Below, piece by piece: positions 60,401-64,000 of a stretch of DNA of 64,000 nucleotides; position 1 is the stretch's first letter, and every line of letters begins with the position of its first letter. Position numbers and translations under genes: made by a program. Under the pieces are notes generated by a model. It searched no databases and was not told the DNA's origin. It saw nothing but the letters and a program-made list of their open reading frames with translations. Origin of the DNA: Triops longicaudatus (lineage: Eukaryota; Arthropoda; Branchiopoda; Notostraca; Triopsidae). The stretch covers positions 1 to 64,000 of the forward strand of contig JAGQDJ010000110.1 of assembly GCA_022885665.1 (NCBI GenBank), in the 5' to 3' direction.

Positions 60401-63400
60401 GCAGTTTTATTCCACATCACTAAGCTGGGCCGAAGTGAACAACGGTATTTATACTGGGCACAAAATACGACGCAAAATTCGTTTTGTGACAACGCACAGC
60501 TAGTTAGCCTATCTTCCCCTGCTTCAAATAAAGCCCGTGTCTTCCCCTACTGTTTCTGCTTCTGCTAATTCATTCGATAAACGACACATAAGGGTGAACA
60601 TTTCAATCTCAAAATTCATGAAATTTAAAATCGTTCCTAATTTAACTACGGGGGTGCTGCAGTTACTTGGCACTCCATTACTGCTAACTTGTCACAAACG
60701 GAGTCCAATGTTTCCGAAACGTTTTTCTAAATGTCAGGTAACCTCACTTAACTCCCCTACACCTTTAATGACCATAATCGAGGGAATGAGAGGGTGGGAA
60801 GGGGGTTGGAAGTCTAATAACAAGCAGAGCCCCAAACGCACCGAAACACCTTTGCTTAGACATAACCTTATTTATTACGACACAGTGAAGCATCTAAATC
60901 TACACGCTGCCGCTACTGGCGCGTCCCCCTCGCAACAAAACTGTATCTAATGCGGCCCTTATGGAACACCCTAAGCTCCCAATTTTTCCCCTCCTTACCA
61001 AAAATGGAAACAAGCCTGGCCTATAGCGACTATTTTTCTCTCCACGTTCCTCTTTTTTCCTATAAGCAAAACAGATAATTGGCACCTTTAACCAATTTGG
61101 TACTCGTAAGGGAGCAAAAATCTTTCACGGCCCCCGGCCGCTTCCCCACAATAGCTGCGATACTGCGGGAAGCTTGTTTGGGAGCGACTTCAGACAATTA
61201 CTAACCCACAAAAAAGCCGTTTGACCTATGCGCTATCACACATAAAAACGATTAAGCTCAATATATAAAACTGTGGCTCTTAGGATCCCAGGCAGTTTTG
61301 TCAAGCCTTTCGGGAAACAAAAAGTGCCAGGCTCGGAGTAGTCTTTAGAGCCTATAACCACCAACCAAACCACCTAGAGTCTTTTTTTCCCTAACTCTTT
61401 TCGCTCAGAGGTTGGTCCAAGGGTACTCGCAATAAGCTTAATTTGTATAAAAACGAATTAATGGTTGCAGACAATGCGCATAAGTCGGAGGAGTGCTGTT
61501 TTTGACTGCACGCGATCTGTTGTTCACTTCAAACTTGCATCCCAGCGGTCAAAACTCCAGACTGCACAAAAACGCGACGCGAGTCCATCATGCATAATTT
61601 CTGTTTATAGTGATGCACCTTGTATGACTGCCTGACTTTTATTTCCATATAGATTTTTCATTTTCAGGACTTCAAATGTGGTGTCCTGGACGCCGTCCTC
61701 TTCCTATTGTCCAGTTTTTGGAAACCCTACTGAAATTTTCGTGCAGTCAGGCCATCCTACTTTGTCTGTGATATGTCAGGGCACGCGTCTCTATGCAATA
61801 ACCAACCCTTATAAGTAAACATAAAAGTGATATTCTCTCTCGTGGTGGACAATAAATTCTTGGACGTTCCCGGTCGCCCAAAAACTCCAACCCAACTGTC
61901 TCTTATTGTTATGTGACCCAGAATGCCCAATACAAATATGGAGATTCACCCTCCAAATAAAACATGCTGGGTTTAATGCATGTGTGTGTTGAGCAAACAA
62001 AGTTAACTTTTACCCGCTGTAGTGTGTAACGCCTCCCCATCGTGGAGGGATTTAAGGGGAGGACGAGGACCGAGAAGGGGTTTGCGGGAGGACGAATGGG
62101 GGGGGGAGCGTCGGTGGGAACGCCCGACAAGAGGATGTCATCGTACATATGCTTATATGCATACACAGAGGGACACAATAGTGTTAGCCACGACACCAAA
62201 GATCCTCGTGTTTGCTTGCAAACGTTAGAAGGAACCAGTCTCGTGTGCGAAATAGGTAATAGTCAGCTTTTTCTACATTATAGTCCATAGGACACACAAA
62301 AGCCCAAGAGCAAGCTTTGAGACCAGTGGGATGGGTGTATCATCGCATATTACGCTGCACGACATGATTAACCACGCCTCCTTCCGAGCAAATACTTTTC
62401 TGGCGCGAGGTACAGTGCGGAACGGGTCGACCAGCGTTTTTTCTGAAGATGATAAAAGAAACGAATAAAAAATAAAAAATTTCTTAGCGCGCAATAAAAG
62501 CCCCACTAAAGAGCAACAATGACGTTAGTCCGGAGCAGTGAGGCGTTCATATGGGATACAAACGGCAACAGAGGAAAGCCAATGGGTTTTGTATGCAGAT
62601 GTAACACTTCCGGAGCATCTTTTCGACGTCGGCGGCGCCGGTGGCGCGAGTTGTTACGGAAGAGGAAATGCTCAGGACAAATGACATCAAGCTGCTTGGC
62701 TCTTAACTCCCTTTGCTCTCTCATCTCTCTCCGTCTCTTTCTCTCTCTGTCTTTCTGTCTGTCTGGTATTTTCAAAGTTCTTTTTTTTAAAAAAAATGGG
62801 AATATTTTCTGATTTTTTTTCACTGAAGCTATACCAAAAACAGGCGCCAACTGTGCAAATAAATTCCTTTATCTATAGAATCTGTTGACACTAGCTAACT
62901 GATCGCTAACCTTTTCTTGGCTCTCTGCAAGCCCTTCTTTCCTGCAAAATAAAAGACAGCAACAATAGGAGCGTCCCATTCGCCACCAAAAGCACAAGCA
63001 AAACAGCAGTACTAACTCTAATATGTAAAAAATGTGAAAGGCCGCCACGCTCTATTGACCTGGAGATACCCATGAGCAACAACATGGGGCAAGAGGGGGT
63101 GGGGGTGCCATTGAGCGTTGCGATCTGAAGAAGAACCGAGCGTTACAAAAGTTACCCCTAAGAGGGTCACTTAACACATTAAGTTACCATTCAGCATCCT
63201 TTTAGCTTACACAGAAGCTTCATGGCGTTATAGTTACCGTCATGTATATTGATGTATATAGATCTAAGGGATCCCATAACACAGAAAGAAGGTTAGTACT
63301 GTATATTGAGGCTAGAGCGGAAAAAGCTCCCGCTGCTTTGACACTTGACATCTGCCCCATATGCTCAGCCATTATTGTAATCGGCCATGAATTAAATCTG

Positions 63401-63945
63401 GGAAGATCCAAACCCTCTTTTGCCTCTTCAAGCAAACACAGACCGGGATAAAATCTATGTATATCCTCCACCACTTTTTGAATCTCGACATGCTTAAACT
63501 CAGCGTAAACAAATCTAGTAAGAATAGGAATTCTAGAGCCGTTATTGGAGGCTATTTATGCCGTGCCAACTTAGACATGACTTCCCGTTGGCCCGTTCTA
63601 ACATTCCAAATTTACTTTTTTTATATATAGAAAAGACATTACTAGGAACAGAAAAAAGTACTATTTTATCCGAATTCCTTTGAGAGCAACCCAGGTGCTG
63701 GAACAATAGCGCGATGCAGGTGCAAAAGTTGAGAGAAAACTCGAACAAATGACCCAGGCTGGGTCAGACTCGCTCTCCCACGGTTTACTTCCGATTAATC
63801 GCTTTTTTTGCCTTTTTCTTACTGAAATAAAAGACCAACCCTACTGGTACGCAAGCTTTGAAACACGGGATTATAACGTAGGCATAGGACTGCATTTCCA
63901 GAGTACAGTATAGTAACCGACTAGAACGTATCAATAACCGATGGC
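57405..63945. other. 6.5 kb spacer downstream of the Sox21b-like gene
   Basis: Only short ORFs without recognisable domains are present. Landmarks are a poly-A run near 57968, a pyrimidine-rich CT/GT tract near 62700-62770 and a GC-rich CGNCGG-like block near 62620-62660. I see no RNA gene or transposon with intact ends. Confidence 0.45.
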
Positions 63946-63950
63946 CAAAC

Positions 63951-63990
63951 TAAAAAAAAAAAATAATAAAAAAAAAAAAAAAAAAAAAAT
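63951..63990. repeat. Poly-A tract at the right edge
   Basis: Two runs of A separated by TAAT. It could be a simple homopolymer or the tail of a retroelement or retrocopy, but the sequence before it is not recognisable. Confidence 0.8.
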
Positions 63991-64000
63991 AACTCCATAA

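Overview
The window is eukaryotic nuclear DNA from an animal with a compact genome. Genes are split by very short GT-AG introns, mostly 53-80 bp. A secreted protein with a peritrophin-type chitin-binding domain and a tandem pair of SoxB/Sox21-class genes point to an ecdysozoan, most likely an arthropod. I cannot name the species. A probable dynein-regulatory-complex (DRC) gene suggests a lineage that still makes a motile axoneme, for example in flagellated sperm.

Left gene cluster (1-13 kb). An unidentified multi-pass ORF (minus, possibly a chemoreceptor fragment) is divergent from a six-exon gene for the mitochondrial AAA chaperone BCS1. A five-exon IQ-motif coiled-coil gene (DRC9/DRC10-like, minus) converges on BCS1. 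A three-exon gene for a secreted single-CBM14 cuticle-type protein and a 3.6 kb Pro/Thr-rich, almost cysteine-free ORF follow, both on minus.

Middle (13-24 kb). AT-rich spacer, an internal fragment of an RPS2 (uS5) coding sequence that looks like a pseudogene, and about 620 bp of ATT/ACT microsatellite come first. Two housekeeping genes then sit head to tail only 221 bp apart: site-2 protease (MBTPS2, six exons) and a type-I membrane histidine acid phosphatase of the lysosomal family (seven exons). Two diverged copies of what looks like a tRNA-derived SINE lie at 19.4 and 24.9 kb.

SoxB domain (24-64 kb). Two SoxB genes on the plus strand, Sox21a-like (two exons) and Sox21b-like (four exons), are 15.6 kb apart, share an HMG-box intron and end in matching tails. 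They are surrounded by 13.1 kb, 15.6 kb and 7.8 kb with no recognisable protein gene. That contrasts with the gene-dense left part and fits a developmental regulatory landscape. The spacers hold microsatellites, a 27-bp tandem repeat, a diverged 5S-rRNA-like segment and a 155-bp hAT-type MITE with a perfect 8-bp target duplication.

Exon boundaries were placed by hand from splice dinucleotides, reading frame and family resemblance. All eight multi-exon models sum to a whole number of codons. I found no CRISPR, operon-like or bacterial feature. No clearly new multi-gene system is visible; the most interesting items are the SoxB pair, the candidate SINE, the MITE and the repetitive 1193-codon ORF.
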